Counted from the first letter of the stretch, positions 15,465-24,085 are shown. The stretch: DNA of 34,382 nt from Marivivens sp. (GCA_024642115.1 JAHEBU010000012.1:1-34382), one strand, 5' to 3'. A program made the numbers and translations. The notes: a model not told the origin generated them from the letters alone.

Positions 15465-16901
15465 ATGAATACCGCCACGATGATCGAACCCAGTTTCCGT
15501 GAATCCGTCGACATGATGTTCAACCGGGCCGTGGCCCTGATGGACCTGTCCCCGGGACTCGAGGAAAAGATCAGGGTGTGCAACGCGACCTATACCGTCC
15601 GTTTTGGTGTGCGGTTGCGCGGCTCGATCCACACCTTCACCGGCTACCGGGCCGTCCATTCCGAACATATGGAACCGGTCAAGGGCGGCATCCGCTATGC
15701 CATGGGCGTCCACCAGGACGAGGTCGAGGCGCTGGCTGCCCTGATGACCTACAAATGCGCGCTGGTCGATGCGCCCTTTGGCGGGTCCAAGGGCGGGCTG
15801 CGGATCGACCCCCGCGAATGGGAAGAACACGAACTTGAACAGATCACCCGGCGGTTTGCCTATGAACTGATCAAACGCGACCTCATCAACCCGTCCCAGA
15901 ACGTGCCGGCCCCGGACATGGGCACGGGCGAACGCGAAATGGCTTGGATCGCCGACCAGTACAGGCGGATGAACACCACCGACATCAACAGCGCCGCCTG
16001 CGTCACGGGCAAACCGATCAACGCCGGCGGCATCCAGGGTCGGACCGAAGCGACCGGGCGGGGCGTTCAATACGCCTTGCGCGAATTCTTTCGCCACGCC
16101 GAGGATATCAAGGCCGCCAAACTGTCCGGCACGCTCGACGGCAAGACGGTGATCGTGCAGGGTCTGGGCAACGTGGGCTATCACGCCGCCAAATTCCTGT
16201 CCGAAGAGGACGGGTGCAAGATCATCGGCATCATCGAACGCGACGGCGCTTTGGTCAGCAAGGATGGGCTCGAGGTCGAGGCGGTGCGCCAGTGGATCAA
16301 CAAACACGGCGGGATCAAGGATTTCCCCGGCGCCACCTATGTCGCCGACGGCGCCAGCGTGCTTGAGGAAGCCTGCGACATCCTGATCCCCGCCGCGATG
16401 GAAGGGGTCATCAATCTGGGCAACGCCGCCCGGATCAAAGCCCCCCTGATCGTCGAGGCCGCCAATGGTCCCGTCACCGCAGGGGCCGACGACATCCTGC
16501 GCAAAAAGGGCTGCGTCCTGATCCCCGACATGTATGCCAACGCGGGCGGCGTCACCGTGTCCTACTTTGAATGGGTCAAGAACCTGTCGCATATCCGCTT
16601 TGGCCGGATGCAGCGCCGTCAGGAAGAGGCGCGACATCAACTGCTGGTCGACGAACTTGAACGACTGTCGGCGGACAAGCACCTTGGCTGGACCCTCTCG
16701 CCGGGGTTCAAGGAGAATTACCTACGCGGCGCGGGCGAATTGGAACTGGTTCGGTCGGGTCTGGATGACACCATGCGGTCTGCCTACCAGTCCATGCGCG
16801 AGGTCTGGCATGGGCGCGAGGATGTGACCGACCTGCGCACCGCCGCCTATCTGGTATCGATCGGCAAGGTCGCAGCCAGCTATCGCGCCAAGGGCCTCTG
16901 A
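15465..16901 (+). CDS. gdhA: Glu/Leu/Phe/Val dehydrogenase (glutamate dehydrogenase type)
   Basis: The 478-aa protein starts at ATG 15465 behind GGAAGGA. It interconverts glutamate and 2-oxoglutarate plus ammonia. Substrate and catalytic motifs are PVKGGIR (71-77) and MTYKCALVDAPFGGSKGG (94-111), with the conserved lysines at 97 and 109. NVPAPDMGTGEREMAWI follows. The dinucleotide fold is VIVQGLGNVGYHAAKF (from 229). Cofactor preference, NAD or NADP, is not settled by what I can see. The length is longer than the 410-450 aa typical of many hexameric enzymes because of a C-terminal extension. It is followed after three bases by a YcxB-like gene. Confidence 0.9.
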   Translation: MNTATMIEPSFRESVDMMFNRAVALMDLSPGLEEKIRVCNATYTVRFGVRLRGSIHTFTGYRAVHSEHMEPVKGGIRYAMGVHQDEVEALAALMTYKCALVDAPFGGSKGGLRIDPREWEEHELEQITRRFAYELIKRDLINPSQNVPAPDMGTGEREMAWIADQYRRMNTTDINSAACVTGKPINAGGIQGRTEATGRGVQYALREFFRHAEDIKAAKLSGTLDGKTVIVQGLGNVGYHAAKFLSEEDGCKIIGIIERDGALVSKDGLEVEAVRQWINKHGGIKDFPGATYVADGASVLEEACDILIPAAMEGVINLGNAARIKAPLIVEAANGPVTAGADDILRKKGCVLIPDMYANAGGVTVSYFEWVKNLSHIRFGRMQRRQEEARHQLLVDELERLSADKHLGWTLSPGFKENYLRGAGELELVRSGLDDTMRSAYQSMREVWHGREDVTDLRTAAYLVSIGKVAASYRAKGL

Positions 16902-16904
16902 CGC

Positions 16905-17414
16905 TTGCGCCCTGTCTCGATCACCTACGACATGACCGAGGCCGACTATATCACCGCCTGCCGCGCCTTCTGGGCGTGGCAGGGGCTTGGCTGGTCAGGC
17001 TCGATGATCGCGTCGGGGGGCGTGGCGGTGTGCTGGTTGGGACTGCTGGGGTTGGGCGGGGTTCCGGTTTTTGGCTGGATCCTGATCGGGGCCGCCTGCG
17101 TGCCGCCGGGACTTCTTGCCTGGCGCGACTGGAACTGGCGCCGGTACTTTCGGACCTACCATGCCGCGAACGGTCCCTTCACGCTTGGCCTGACAGAGGC
17201 TGACGTCACCACCACTTCACAATTGACCAGCCAGACGCTGAGTTGGGCGTTCTACCGGCATCACCTTGCCACGGACACCCACCTCTATCTGGTCAGGGAT
17301 CAAAGGGTGTTCTCGATCCTGCCGCGCAGGTCCTTCGCCGATGTCGGGGGATGGGACGACGCATGTGCCCTTGCCCGCCAAAACCTGCCACCGCTTCCCC
17401 GGCGGCGGATCTGA
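16905..17414 (+). CDS. YcxB-like membrane protein
   Basis: The 169-aa product likely starts at TTG 16905, three bases after the dehydrogenase stop; an ATG at 16932 would cut into the family-typical start ITYDMTEADYITACRAF. Two membrane helices lie at about 32-51 (GSMIASGGVAVCWLGLLGLG) and 55-72. The C-terminal part carries the YcxB-type segment FTLGLTEADVTTTSQLTSQT, then LSWAFYRHHLATDTHLYLVR and ILPRRSFA. YcxB-like proteins are widespread and uncharacterised, probably cytoplasmic-facing PH-like domains on a membrane anchor. The tight link with the dehydrogenase suggests co-transcription. Confidence 0.78.
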   Translation: MRPVSITYDMTEADYITACRAFWAWQGLGWSGSMIASGGVAVCWLGLLGLGGVPVFGWILIGAACVPPGLLAWRDWNWRRYFRTYHAANGPFTLGLTEADVTTTSQLTSQTLSWAFYRHHLATDTHLYLVRDQRVFSILPRRSFADVGGWDDACALARQNLPPLPRRRI

Positions 17415-17417
17415 CGA

Positions 17418-18053
17418 TCAGGCGTGATCGTGCTCGTGTGCATGGGCCCGCTCGGCCCAGGCCTGCACCAGGATCGACCGGGCCGAAGTCAGGAACAGCC
17501 CCGCCATGATCCCCGCCACGATCAGGTCGGGCCAGGCCGTCGACGTCACGCCGACCAGCAGGGCCGCACACATCACCGCCACGTTGCCGATGGCATCGTT
17601 GCGGCTGCACAGCCAGACCGACCGCACATTGGCATCGCCGTCCTTGAACCGCATCAGGATTATGACCGACGCCACGTTGGCCGCCAGCGCCAGCAGACCG
17701 ATCAGGCCCATCACTTCGGCCCTTGGCACGCCCAGCACGGTCACCTGCCACAGGGTCGTGCCGAACACCCACAGCCCCATCAGCAGCAGGCTCACCCCTT
17801 TGATCAGCGCCACATTCGCCCGCCGTGCCAAAGGCATCCCCAGCACCGCCAGCGACAGGCCATAGGTCAGGCTGTCGCCCAGAAAATCCAGCGCATCCGC
17901 CTTGAGCGCCTGCGACCCCGCCAGTGCGCCGCCCGATATCTCGACCATGAACATCACCGCGTTGATGGCGATAACGGCCCATAGCGCACGGCGATATGCG
18001 GGGGTCATCCCGTCGAAATTAAGGTCGTGGTCATGCGTGTGGTGGCCGGACAT
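17418..18053 (-). CDS. Cation diffusion facilitator (CDF) family metal exporter
   Basis: The 211-aa inner-membrane protein has about six membrane helices and His-rich ends (MSGHHTHDHD at the N-terminus, HAHEHDHA at the C-terminus) that can hand over divalent metal. Transport-site motifs are DFLGD within KADALDFLGDSL in helix 2, and DAIGN within SRNDAIGN in helix 5, the latter where many CDF proteins have HxxxD. It is short and lacks the usual cytoplasmic C-terminal domain of YiiP-like members. The start ATG 18053 has AGGAGA upstream. It is divergent from a MerR regulator with a MerR operator in its own promoter, so it is probably induced by a metal such as zinc, cobalt or cadmium. Which metal cannot be told. 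Confidence 0.88.
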   Translation of the reverse strand: MSGHHTHDHDLNFDGMTPAYRRALWAVIAINAVMFMVEISGGALAGSQALKADALDFLGDSLTYGLSLAVLGMPLARRANVALIKGVSLLLMGLWVFGTTLWQVTVLGVPRAEVMGLIGLLALAANVASVIILMRFKDGDANVRSVWLCSRNDAIGNVAVMCAALLVGVTSTAWPDLIVAGIMAGLFLTSARSILVQAWAERAHAHEHDHA

Positions 18054-18092
18054 GTGGGTCTCCTGTGTCTTGCGATTCGGGTCTCACCTCTT

Positions 18093-18123
18093 TACCTACA
18101 TCCTACAGCGACTAGAGGAGCAA
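18093..18123 (-). promoter_or_regulatory. MerR-controlled promoter of the CDF exporter
   Basis: Read on the minus strand, -35 TTGCTC (18118-18123) and -10 TAGGTA (18093-18098) are separated by 19 bases, the long spacer typical of MerR-activated promoters. The imperfect dyad CCTACAGCGACTAGAGG (plus strand, 18102-18118) almost fills the spacer, in the pattern CCT-N2-AG ... CT-N2-AGG used by ZntR/CadR-like regulators. Binding would distort the spacer and start transcription of the exporter. Confidence 0.7.
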
Positions 18124-18131
18124 GCGGTTCC

Positions 18132-18584
18132 ATGCAGATTGTTCCCATCGGGCAGGCGGCCCGACTATCGGGCGTCAAGGTGACGACGATCCGGTTTTAC
18201 GAAGAGCGGGGGCTTTTGCCCAAGGCCACGCGGTCAGAGGGCAACCGCAGGCACTATGGGCCGGACGACATCGCGCGCCTGCAGTTCATCCGGCATTCGC
18301 GCAACCTCGGCTTCGGGCTCGAGGATATAACCGCGTTGTTGTCGCTCTCGGACAAACCGGATCAGGACTGCGCCGCCGTGGACGCCATCGCCAAGGCCCA
18401 AATGGCCAAGGTCGACAGGCGGATCGAACAACTGGCGACCCTTCGGGCAGAACTTGCGCGGATGGTGTCGGCATGCACTCATGGAACTGTGGCAGATTGC
18501 GGGGTCATTGCCTGTCTGGCCGATCATGGTTTGTGCCAAAGCGATCATGCTGCTGCGCCCGCCCAAACTGTCATGGGGGACTGA
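18132..18584 (+). CDS. MerR-family metal-responsive transcription regulator
   Basis: The 150-aa protein starts at ATG 18132 (MQIVPIGQAARLSGVKVTTI). The winged helix-turn-helix is followed by RFYEERGLLPKATRSEGNRR and a long dimerisation helix (AIAKAQMAKVDRRIEQLATL). Metal ligands resemble ZntR, CadR and PbrR: a Cys at the start of the dimer helix (PDQDCAAVD) and a C-terminal loop with four Cys (SACTHGTVADCGVIACLADH, then GLC). Its gene is divergent from the CDF exporter and its presumed operator lies between them, so it most likely senses a divalent metal and activates the exporter. The ligand set fits zinc, cadmium, cobalt or lead. Confidence 0.9.
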   Translation: MQIVPIGQAARLSGVKVTTIRFYEERGLLPKATRSEGNRRHYGPDDIARLQFIRHSRNLGFGLEDITALLSLSDKPDQDCAAVDAIAKAQMAKVDRRIEQLATLRAELARMVSACTHGTVADCGVIACLADHGLCQSDHAAAPAQTVMGD

Positions 18585-18733
18585 TCGGCGTCGGCCAGTT
18601 CCAGCCGCTGCTCACGCCCGCTCCCGCAAACGTGTCGGGCGGGTCACGGTCAGCGGGGCTATACAGAACAGGCGTCGGGCAACCCCGGCAGATGGTCTGC
18701 CGCCGCCCCGATTGACGAAGGAGATTGCTCGTC

Positions 18734-18910
18734 ATGGACAACAAGTCGCACGGAACCCCCCATCATCCTCAGGGCAACGCCCCCAAGTCTCCGCAGCAGG
18801 CGGGCAAACCCGCAGGTCAGCCCAATGCCACTGCGGCCAAACCCGGCCAGCAGCAGGCGCAGCGCCCCGATCAGGGCAAGTCAGCCCCCGGCAAAGGCCA
18901 GACCCGCTAG
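18734..18910 (+). CDS. Small disordered basic protein, unknown function
   Basis: The 58-aa product starts at ATG 18734 with GAAGGAG about ten bases upstream. It is almost wholly low-complexity: Gln, Pro, Gly, Lys, Ala and Asn (HGTPHHPQGNAPKSPQQAGK, then repeated PQ/GQ/KP units). No hydrophobic core, signal peptide or Cys is present. Such proteins are commonly called hypothetical in Rhodobacterales. A good ribosome site and a following hairpin terminator support a real gene. It could bind nucleic acid or act as a stress-related disordered protein, but nothing shows this. Confidence 0.6.
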   Translation: MDNKSHGTPHHPQGNAPKSPQQAGKPAGQPNATAAKPGQQQAQRPDQGKSAPGKGQTR

Positions 18911-18926
18911 ACCCCGCCTGCCCAAA

Positions 18927-18962
18927 GCCCCCGGAACAGACCGTCCCGGGGGTTCGCATTTC
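18927..18962 (+). terminator. Hairpin terminator after the small basic protein gene
   Basis: CCCCCGG (18928-18934) pairs with CCGGGGG (18946-18952) around an 11-base loop. The tail TTCGCATTT is only moderately T-rich, so this is a weak intrinsic terminator. Confidence 0.5.
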
Positions 18963-19057
18963 CAGATGCTGCCCAAGTCCGACACGAAATGCCGCAATCG
19001 GCCTTTTCGCCCCCGCCGCAGTTGATAGAGTGACGCTGAACCCAAAGGGGGCACAGC

Positions 19058-20311
19058 ATGGGATTTTCAGGATTTCGCGTCATCGCCGAAGGGCTCATGG
19101 GCCAGCGCGGCTGGAAACCCATGTGGCGCGACCCCTCACCCAAATCCGAATACGACATCGTCATCATCGGTGGCGGCGGGCATGGCCTGTCTACGGCCTA
19201 TTATCTGGCCAAGGAACACGGGCTGAAAAACATCGCCGTGCTGGAAAAGGGCTATCTGGGTGGCGGCAATGTCGGCCGCAACACGACCATCGTGCGGGCC
19301 AATTATTTCCTGCCCGGCAACTCGGAATTCTACTCTCATTCCCTGAAGCTGTGGGAAGGGTTGAGCCAGGACCTCAACTACAATGTCATGCTGTCCCAGC
19401 GCGGGCAGATCACGCTGTTTCATTCGGACGGCCAGCGCGATGCCGGGGTGCGCCGGGGCAACATGATCGCGGGGCAGGGGAACAAGGCCGAGTTATGGGA
19501 CCGCGAACGAGTCCGCCGCGAACTGCCTTACCTCGACTATGACAACACCCGGTTTCCGATCTATGGCGCGCTCTTTTGCCCCGAATCCGGGACCGCCCGG
19601 CACGATGCCGTGGCATGGGGATATGCCCGCGGGGCCGACCAGCGCGGCGTCGACCTGATCCAGAACTGCGAAGTCACCGGAATCGACATTCAGGACGGAA
19701 AAGTGACAGGGGTCCAGACCTCACGCGGGGCGATCCGGGCCAAGAAAGTTGGAATTGTGGTAGCCGGTCGGTCGGGCCAGGTGGCCGCGATGGCCGGAAT
19801 GCGCCTGCCGATCGAAAGCCACATCCTTCAGGCCTTTGTCACCGAAGGGCTCAAACCCGTCATCGACCACGTCGTCAGCTTTGGCATGGGCCACTTCTAT
19901 ATCTCTCAGTCCGACAAGGGCGGGCTGGTGTTTGGTGGCGACCTCGATTTCCACAGCTCCTATGCGGCGCGCGGCAACCTGCCTATGCAGGAACATGTGA
20001 TGGAGGCGGCGATGACGCTGATGCCGATGATCGGCAAGGCCAAGCTGTTGCGCAGTTGGGGCGGGATCATGGACATGACCCCCGACGGATCGCCCATCAT
20101 CGACAAGACCGATACCGAAGGCCTCTTTATCGACTGCGGCTGGTGCTATGGCGGGTTCAAGGCCGTTCCGGGCTCGGGCTTTTCCTTTGCCCACCTGATC
20201 GCCACGGGAAACCACCACGCCCCCGCCGCCCGCTTCCGCCTCGACCGGTTCCGCACCGGGCGCGGGATCATGGATGAAGAGGGCACAGGCTCTCAGCACA
20301 ATCTGCACTAG
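19058..20311 (+). CDS. soxB: Sarcosine oxidase beta subunit
   Basis: The 417-aa flavoprotein subunit of heterotetrameric sarcosine oxidase starts at ATG 19058 behind a GGGGG site. It oxidises sarcosine (N-methylglycine) to glycine, with FAD in this subunit and FMN covalently bound at the interface with alpha. The FAD-binding dinucleotide motif is YDIVIIGGGGHGLSTAYYLA (from residue 32). The segment GTARHDAVAWGYARGA contains a His in the region where the corynebacterial enzyme links FMN. The C-terminus has GGIMDMTPDGSPIIDKT and GWCYGGFKAVPGSG, typical of DAO-family oxidases. It is the first gene of a soxB-soxD-soxA-soxG operon, eight bases before soxD. No regulator is adjacent. Confidence 0.95.
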   Translation: MGFSGFRVIAEGLMGQRGWKPMWRDPSPKSEYDIVIIGGGGHGLSTAYYLAKEHGLKNIAVLEKGYLGGGNVGRNTTIVRANYFLPGNSEFYSHSLKLWEGLSQDLNYNVMLSQRGQITLFHSDGQRDAGVRRGNMIAGQGNKAELWDRERVRRELPYLDYDNTRFPIYGALFCPESGTARHDAVAWGYARGADQRGVDLIQNCEVTGIDIQDGKVTGVQTSRGAIRAKKVGIVVAGRSGQVAAMAGMRLPIESHILQAFVTEGLKPVIDHVVSFGMGHFYISQSDKGGLVFGGDLDFHSSYAARGNLPMQEHVMEAAMTLMPMIGKAKLLRSWGGIMDMTPDGSPIIDKTDTEGLFIDCGWCYGGFKAVPGSGFSFAHLIATGNHHAPAARFRLDRFRTGRGIMDEEGTGSQHNLH

Positions 20312-20319
20312 GATATCTG

Positions 20320-20574
20320 ATGCGCATTTCCTGCCCCCTCTGCGGCGACCGCGACCGGCGCGAATTCTATTATCAGGGCGCGGCCTTGACCCGTCCCGCG
20401 CCCGACGCCGGTCCACAAGCATGGGACGACTATGTTCACCTGCGCGACAACCCCGCGGGGGACACGACCGACCTGTGGCACCACGAGGCCGGGTGTGGCG
20501 CGTGGTTGGTCATCCACCGCAACACGGTCACCCACGCCATCCATTCCGTCGAATTGGCGGGGGCCACATCATGA
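20320..20574 (+). CDS. soxD: Sarcosine oxidase delta subunit
   Basis: The 84-aa subunit starts at ATG 20320 with AGGA seven bases upstream. It begins MRISCPLCGDRDRREFYYQG, and the Cys pair with a later His and Cys (WHHEAGCGAWL) forms the zinc site known for this subunit. The length is usual for the family (about 80-100). It stabilises the alpha-beta-gamma assembly and is cytoplasmic. Its stop overlaps the soxA start by ATGA, giving coupled translation. Confidence 0.94.
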   Translation: MRISCPLCGDRDRREFYYQGAALTRPAPDAGPQAWDDYVHLRDNPAGDTTDLWHHEAGCGAWLVIHRNTVTHAIHSVELAGATS

Positions 20575-23501
20575 GGGTCGCAGACAAGGGCCTGATCGAC
20601 CGCACCCGCAAGATCGCCTTTACCTTTGACGGCAAGCGGGTCGAAGGGTTCGCGGGCGACACTGTCGCCTCGGCCCTGCTGGCCAATGACATCCGCCTTG
20701 TGGGCCGGTCGTTCAAATATCACCGCCCGCGCGGCATCCTGACCGCCGGGTCCGAAGAGCCAAACGCGCTGATGACCATCGGCACCGGTGCACAGGCAGA
20801 CCCCAACGTCCGCGCCACCACGCAGGAACTGTATGACGGGCTGACCGTCACCAGCCAGAACCGCTGGCCGTCGCTGGCCCGCGACGTGATGAGCGTGAAC
20901 GACCTGATCTCGCCCTTTCTTGGCGCGGGGTTCTATTACAAGACGTTCATGTGGCCCGCGCCGTGGTGGGAAAAGCTGTATGAACCCATCATCCGTCGCG
21001 CCGCTGGCCTTGGCGCCCTGTCGGGCAAGACCAACCCGGACGATTATGAACGCGCCTTTGCCTTTTGCGACGTTCTGGTGATCGGCGGCGGGCCGACCGG
21101 CTTGATGGCGGCACTCACCGCCGCCCGCGCCGGGGCCGACGTCATCCTTGCCGACGAGGACACCCGCATGGGCGGCCGCCTGCTGGCGGAAACCGAAACC
21201 ATCGCGGGCCAACCCGGCGCGGTCTGGGCCGAAAGCATCGAGGCGGAACTGGCCCAGATGCCCAACGTCCGCCTGATGACCCGTACGACGATCACCGGGG
21301 CCTATGACGGCGGCACGTTCAGCGCCTTGGAAAAGGTGGGCCACCACCAGCCGCGCCAGCCGCACCTGCCACTGGAATGTTTCTGGCGGATCGTGGCCAA
21401 GCGGGCGATCCTGTGTGCAGGCGCATTGGAACGCCCCATCGCCTTTGCCAACAACGACCGGCCGGGAATCATGACCGCCGGGGCCGTGCGCGCCTACCTC
21501 AACCGTTGGGGGGTGGCCCCGGGCAAAGAGGTCACGATCTTTGGCACCAACGACGACGCCCACCGCACCGCCCGTGATATGGTGGCGGCAGGGGTCAAGG
21601 TTGCGGGCCTGATCGACAGCCGCGACGACGCGCAGGTCTCGGGCGATTTCCCGGTCTATACAGGCGGCCGCGTGATCCAGACCGCCGGGCGGCTGGGGCT
21701 TGAGAATATCACCGTGCAACATTCCGGCGGGCAGCGGATCATCCGCACCGATTGCCTTGCCATGTCGGGCGGTTGGAACCCCACTGTCCACCTGACCTGC
21801 CACATGAACGGACGGCCCCAGTGGCGCGAGGATATCGCGTCGTTCGTGCCGACCCCCGGCGCAATCCCCGGCCTCACGGCCGCCGGTGCCTGCAACGGCC
21901 AGTTCACCACCGCCGCCTGTCTGGCCGACGGGGCACGGGTGGCGGGCGACGCCGCGGCCGACCTCGGCCTGTCCGTCACCAAACCCGACCTGCCAAAGGC
22001 CGACGACACGCCCTATCGCATCACGCCCCTTTGGCATGTCGAGGGGAAGGGCCGCAAATGGCTCGACTTCCAGAACGATGTCCATGTGAAGGATATCAAG
22101 ATGGCCGTGCAGGAAAACTTCCGCTCGGTCGAACACATGAAACGCTACACCACCCAAGGGATGGCGACCGATCAGGGGAAAAACTCGAACGTCGCGGCGC
22201 TGGCCGTGCTGGCCGACGTGTCGGGGCGGGGCATCCCCGAGACCGGCACGACCACCTTCCGCCCGCCTTACGTTCCCGTGTCTGTCGCCGCCATCGGCGG
22301 CCCGGCGCAGGGCAAAGGGTTCGCCCCCGAACGCTATACCACCTCGCACAAGGCATCCGTCGAACGCGGCGCGCCGATGATCGAGGCGGGGCTTTGGTAC
22401 CGGCCCAGCTATTTCCCCAAACCCGGCGAATCCACCTGGCGCGAGGCGTGCGACCGCGAGGTGGGCATGGTCCGCTCGACCGTCGGCATCTGCGACGTCA
22501 GCACGCTGGGCAAGATCGACATTCAGGGGCCGGACGCGGCCAAACTCCTCGATTTCGTCTATACCGGCACGATGTCAACCCTGCCCGTCGGCAAGGTCCG
22601 CTATGGCCTGATGCTGCGCGAGGATGGGCATGTGCTGGACGACGGCACGACGGCACGGCTGGGCGACAGCCACTATGTCATGACGACGACCACGGCGGCG
22701 GCCGGGTTGGTCATGCGCCACCTCGAACACACGCTTCAGGTGCTGCGGCCCGATCTGGACGCGCAGGTGATGTCGGTCACCGAACAGTGGGCGCAGTTCA
22801 GCGTGGTCGGCCCCAAATCGCGCGACCTGTTGAACGGTGTGCTTGAGACCCCGATCGACGACGCCACCTTCCCCTACATGGGCTGCGGGGCGGTGGGCGT
22901 GTCGGGCGTTCCGGGCCGACTCTTCCGCATCTCGTTTTCGGGCGAACACGCCTACGAGGTGGCGGTTCCATCGCGTTATGGCGAAAGCCTGTACCGGCTG
23001 CTGCTCGCCCAGGCCGAGGTGCTGGGCGGCGGCCCCTACGGGATGGAGGCGCTCAACGTCCTGCGCATTGAAAAGGGCTTTATCACCCACGCCGAAATCC
23101 ACGGGCGCACCACAGCCTACGACATCGGCATGGACCGTATGGTGTCCTTGAAAAAGGACTGCATCGGCCAGACCATGTCGCGGCGCGAAGGGTTGCTCGA
23201 GGCCGACCGCGAACGCCTTGTCGGCCTGCGCCCCGTGACCGCAACCGAACCCCTGACCGCTGGTTCGCATCTTTATACCACCTGCACCGACCCCGTGCGG
23301 GCCAACGATCAGGGCTATGTCACCTCGGTCTGCTGGTCGCCCACGCTGAACAGCTATATCGGGCTGGGTTTTCTCAAGAATGGACCGGACAGGCTGGGGC
23401 AAAAGATCATGCTGATCGACCAGATGCGGGGGGTCCGCACGCTGTGCGAAGTGGTCAGCCCGGTGTTCTTTGACCCGGACGGAGGACGCTTGCGTGGCTA
23501 A
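20571..23501 (+). CDS. soxA: Sarcosine oxidase alpha subunit
   Basis: The 976-aa subunit starts at ATG 20571, overlapping soxD; the frame is open further upstream but that part is only the out-of-frame shadow of soxB and soxD. Domains in order: an N-terminal region like a 2Fe-2S-type fold (residues 1-110, with GDTVASALLANDIRLVGRSF), and an NAD(P)-binding pyridine-nucleotide oxidoreductase domain with DVLVIGGGPTGLMAALTAAR from about 167. From about 600 to 976 lies a GCV_T/aminomethyltransferase domain (YRPSYFPKPGESTWREACDR, then MVRSTVGICDVSTLGKIDI), which channels formaldehyde to tetrahydrofolate to give 5,10-methylene-THF. Length is as expected. It overlaps soxG by eight bases. Confidence 0.96.
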   Translation: MRVADKGLIDRTRKIAFTFDGKRVEGFAGDTVASALLANDIRLVGRSFKYHRPRGILTAGSEEPNALMTIGTGAQADPNVRATTQELYDGLTVTSQNRWPSLARDVMSVNDLISPFLGAGFYYKTFMWPAPWWEKLYEPIIRRAAGLGALSGKTNPDDYERAFAFCDVLVIGGGPTGLMAALTAARAGADVILADEDTRMGGRLLAETETIAGQPGAVWAESIEAELAQMPNVRLMTRTTITGAYDGGTFSALEKVGHHQPRQPHLPLECFWRIVAKRAILCAGALERPIAFANNDRPGIMTAGAVRAYLNRWGVAPGKEVTIFGTNDDAHRTARDMVAAGVKVAGLIDSRDDAQVSGDFPVYTGGRVIQTAGRLGLENITVQHSGGQRIIRTDCLAMSGGWNPTVHLTCHMNGRPQWREDIASFVPTPGAIPGLTAAGACNGQFTTAACLADGARVAGDAAADLGLSVTKPDLPKADDTPYRITPLWHVEGKGRKWLDFQNDVHVKDIKMAVQENFRSVEHMKRYTTQGMATDQGKNSNVAALAVLADVSGRGIPETGTTTFRPPYVPVSVAAIGGPAQGKGFAPERYTTSHKASVERGAPMIEAGLWYRPSYFPKPGESTWREACDREVGMVRSTVGICDVSTLGKIDIQGPDAAKLLDFVYTGTMSTLPVGKVRYGLMLREDGHVLDDGTTARLGDSHYVMTTTTAAAGLVMRHLEHTLQVLRPDLDAQVMSVTEQWAQFSVVGPKSRDLLNGVLETPIDDATFPYMGCGAVGVSGVPGRLFRISFSGEHAYEVAVPSRYGESLYRLLLAQAEVLGGGPYGMEALNVLRIEKGFITHAEIHGRTTAYDIGMDRMVSLKKDCIGQTMSRREGLLEADRERLVGLRPVTATEPLTAGSHLYTTCTDPVRANDQGYVTSVCWSPTLNSYIGLGFLKNGPDRLGQKIMLIDQMRGVRTLCEVVSPVFFDPDGGRLRG

Positions 23502-24027
23502 ACTCATCGCCCTCACCCCCGGCGCGGGGCTGTTGCCGGTCAGCGCGGGCAGCGTGACACTGTCTGAAATCAGTGCGGACCGCCTGACGTCCGTGGCCCC
23601 GTTCAAGGGGCAGGACAAGGCCGTTGGCGCGGCCCTCAAAAAGGCCGGGCTGGGCTGGCCCAAACCGGGGCAAAGCGTCACCGGCAAAGGCGGCGAAGTG
23701 GTCTGGTTCGGCATGGGCAAGGCGCTGTCCATCGACGCCGACCTGCCCGATCTTTCCGGCCTTGCCGCTGTGACAGACCAGACCGATGGCTGGGCGCTGG
23801 TCCAGATCGACGGGGCCGGGGCGCTGGACGTACTGGCGCGGCTGGTGCCGGTGGACCTGCGGGCGCTGGGCACGGGCGGCACAGTGCGCAGCCTGATCGG
23901 GCACATGACGGCCTCCATCACCCGCACCGGCGATCAGACGTTCCGGCTGATGGTCATGCGGTCCATGACGCAGACGCTGGTGCACGAAGTGCACGAGGCG
24001 ATGGAGCATCTGGCGGCACGGGGGTAG
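23494..24027 (+). CDS. soxG: Sarcosine oxidase gamma subunit
   Basis: The start is GTG 23494 (VAKLIALTPGAGLLP), with GGAGG eight bases upstream and overlapping the soxA stop; an earlier TTG has no ribosome site. The 177-aa protein matches the SoxG family, a distant relative of the GcvT fold that packs against alpha. Recognisable segments are ALVQIDGAGALDVLARLVPV and the C-terminal HMTASITRTGDQTFRLMVMR followed by SMTQTLVHEVHEAME. It completes the four-subunit enzyme. The gene is the last of the operon, followed by a large hairpin before dnaG. Confidence 0.92.
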   Translation: MAKLIALTPGAGLLPVSAGSVTLSEISADRLTSVAPFKGQDKAVGAALKKAGLGWPKPGQSVTGKGGEVVWFGMGKALSIDADLPDLSGLAAVTDQTDGWALVQIDGAGALDVLARLVPVDLRALGTGGTVRSLIGHMTASITRTGDQTFRLMVMRSMTQTLVHEVHEAMEHLAARG

Positions 24028-24050
24028 TCCGCGGTGACCGATGTGAAAGG

Positions 24051-24085
24051 GCCGCGCCCTCCCTCGGGGGAGGGTCGGGCGCGGC
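24051..24085 (+). terminator. GC-rich hairpin between soxG and dnaG
   Basis: GCCGCGCCC (24051-24059) pairs with GGGCGCGGC (24077-24085), with an inner stem CCCTC/GAGGG (24061-24065 with 24070-24074). It is very stable but has no U-tract (TTGG follows), so it may terminate sox transcription poorly or protect the mRNA 3' end. Confidence 0.55.
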
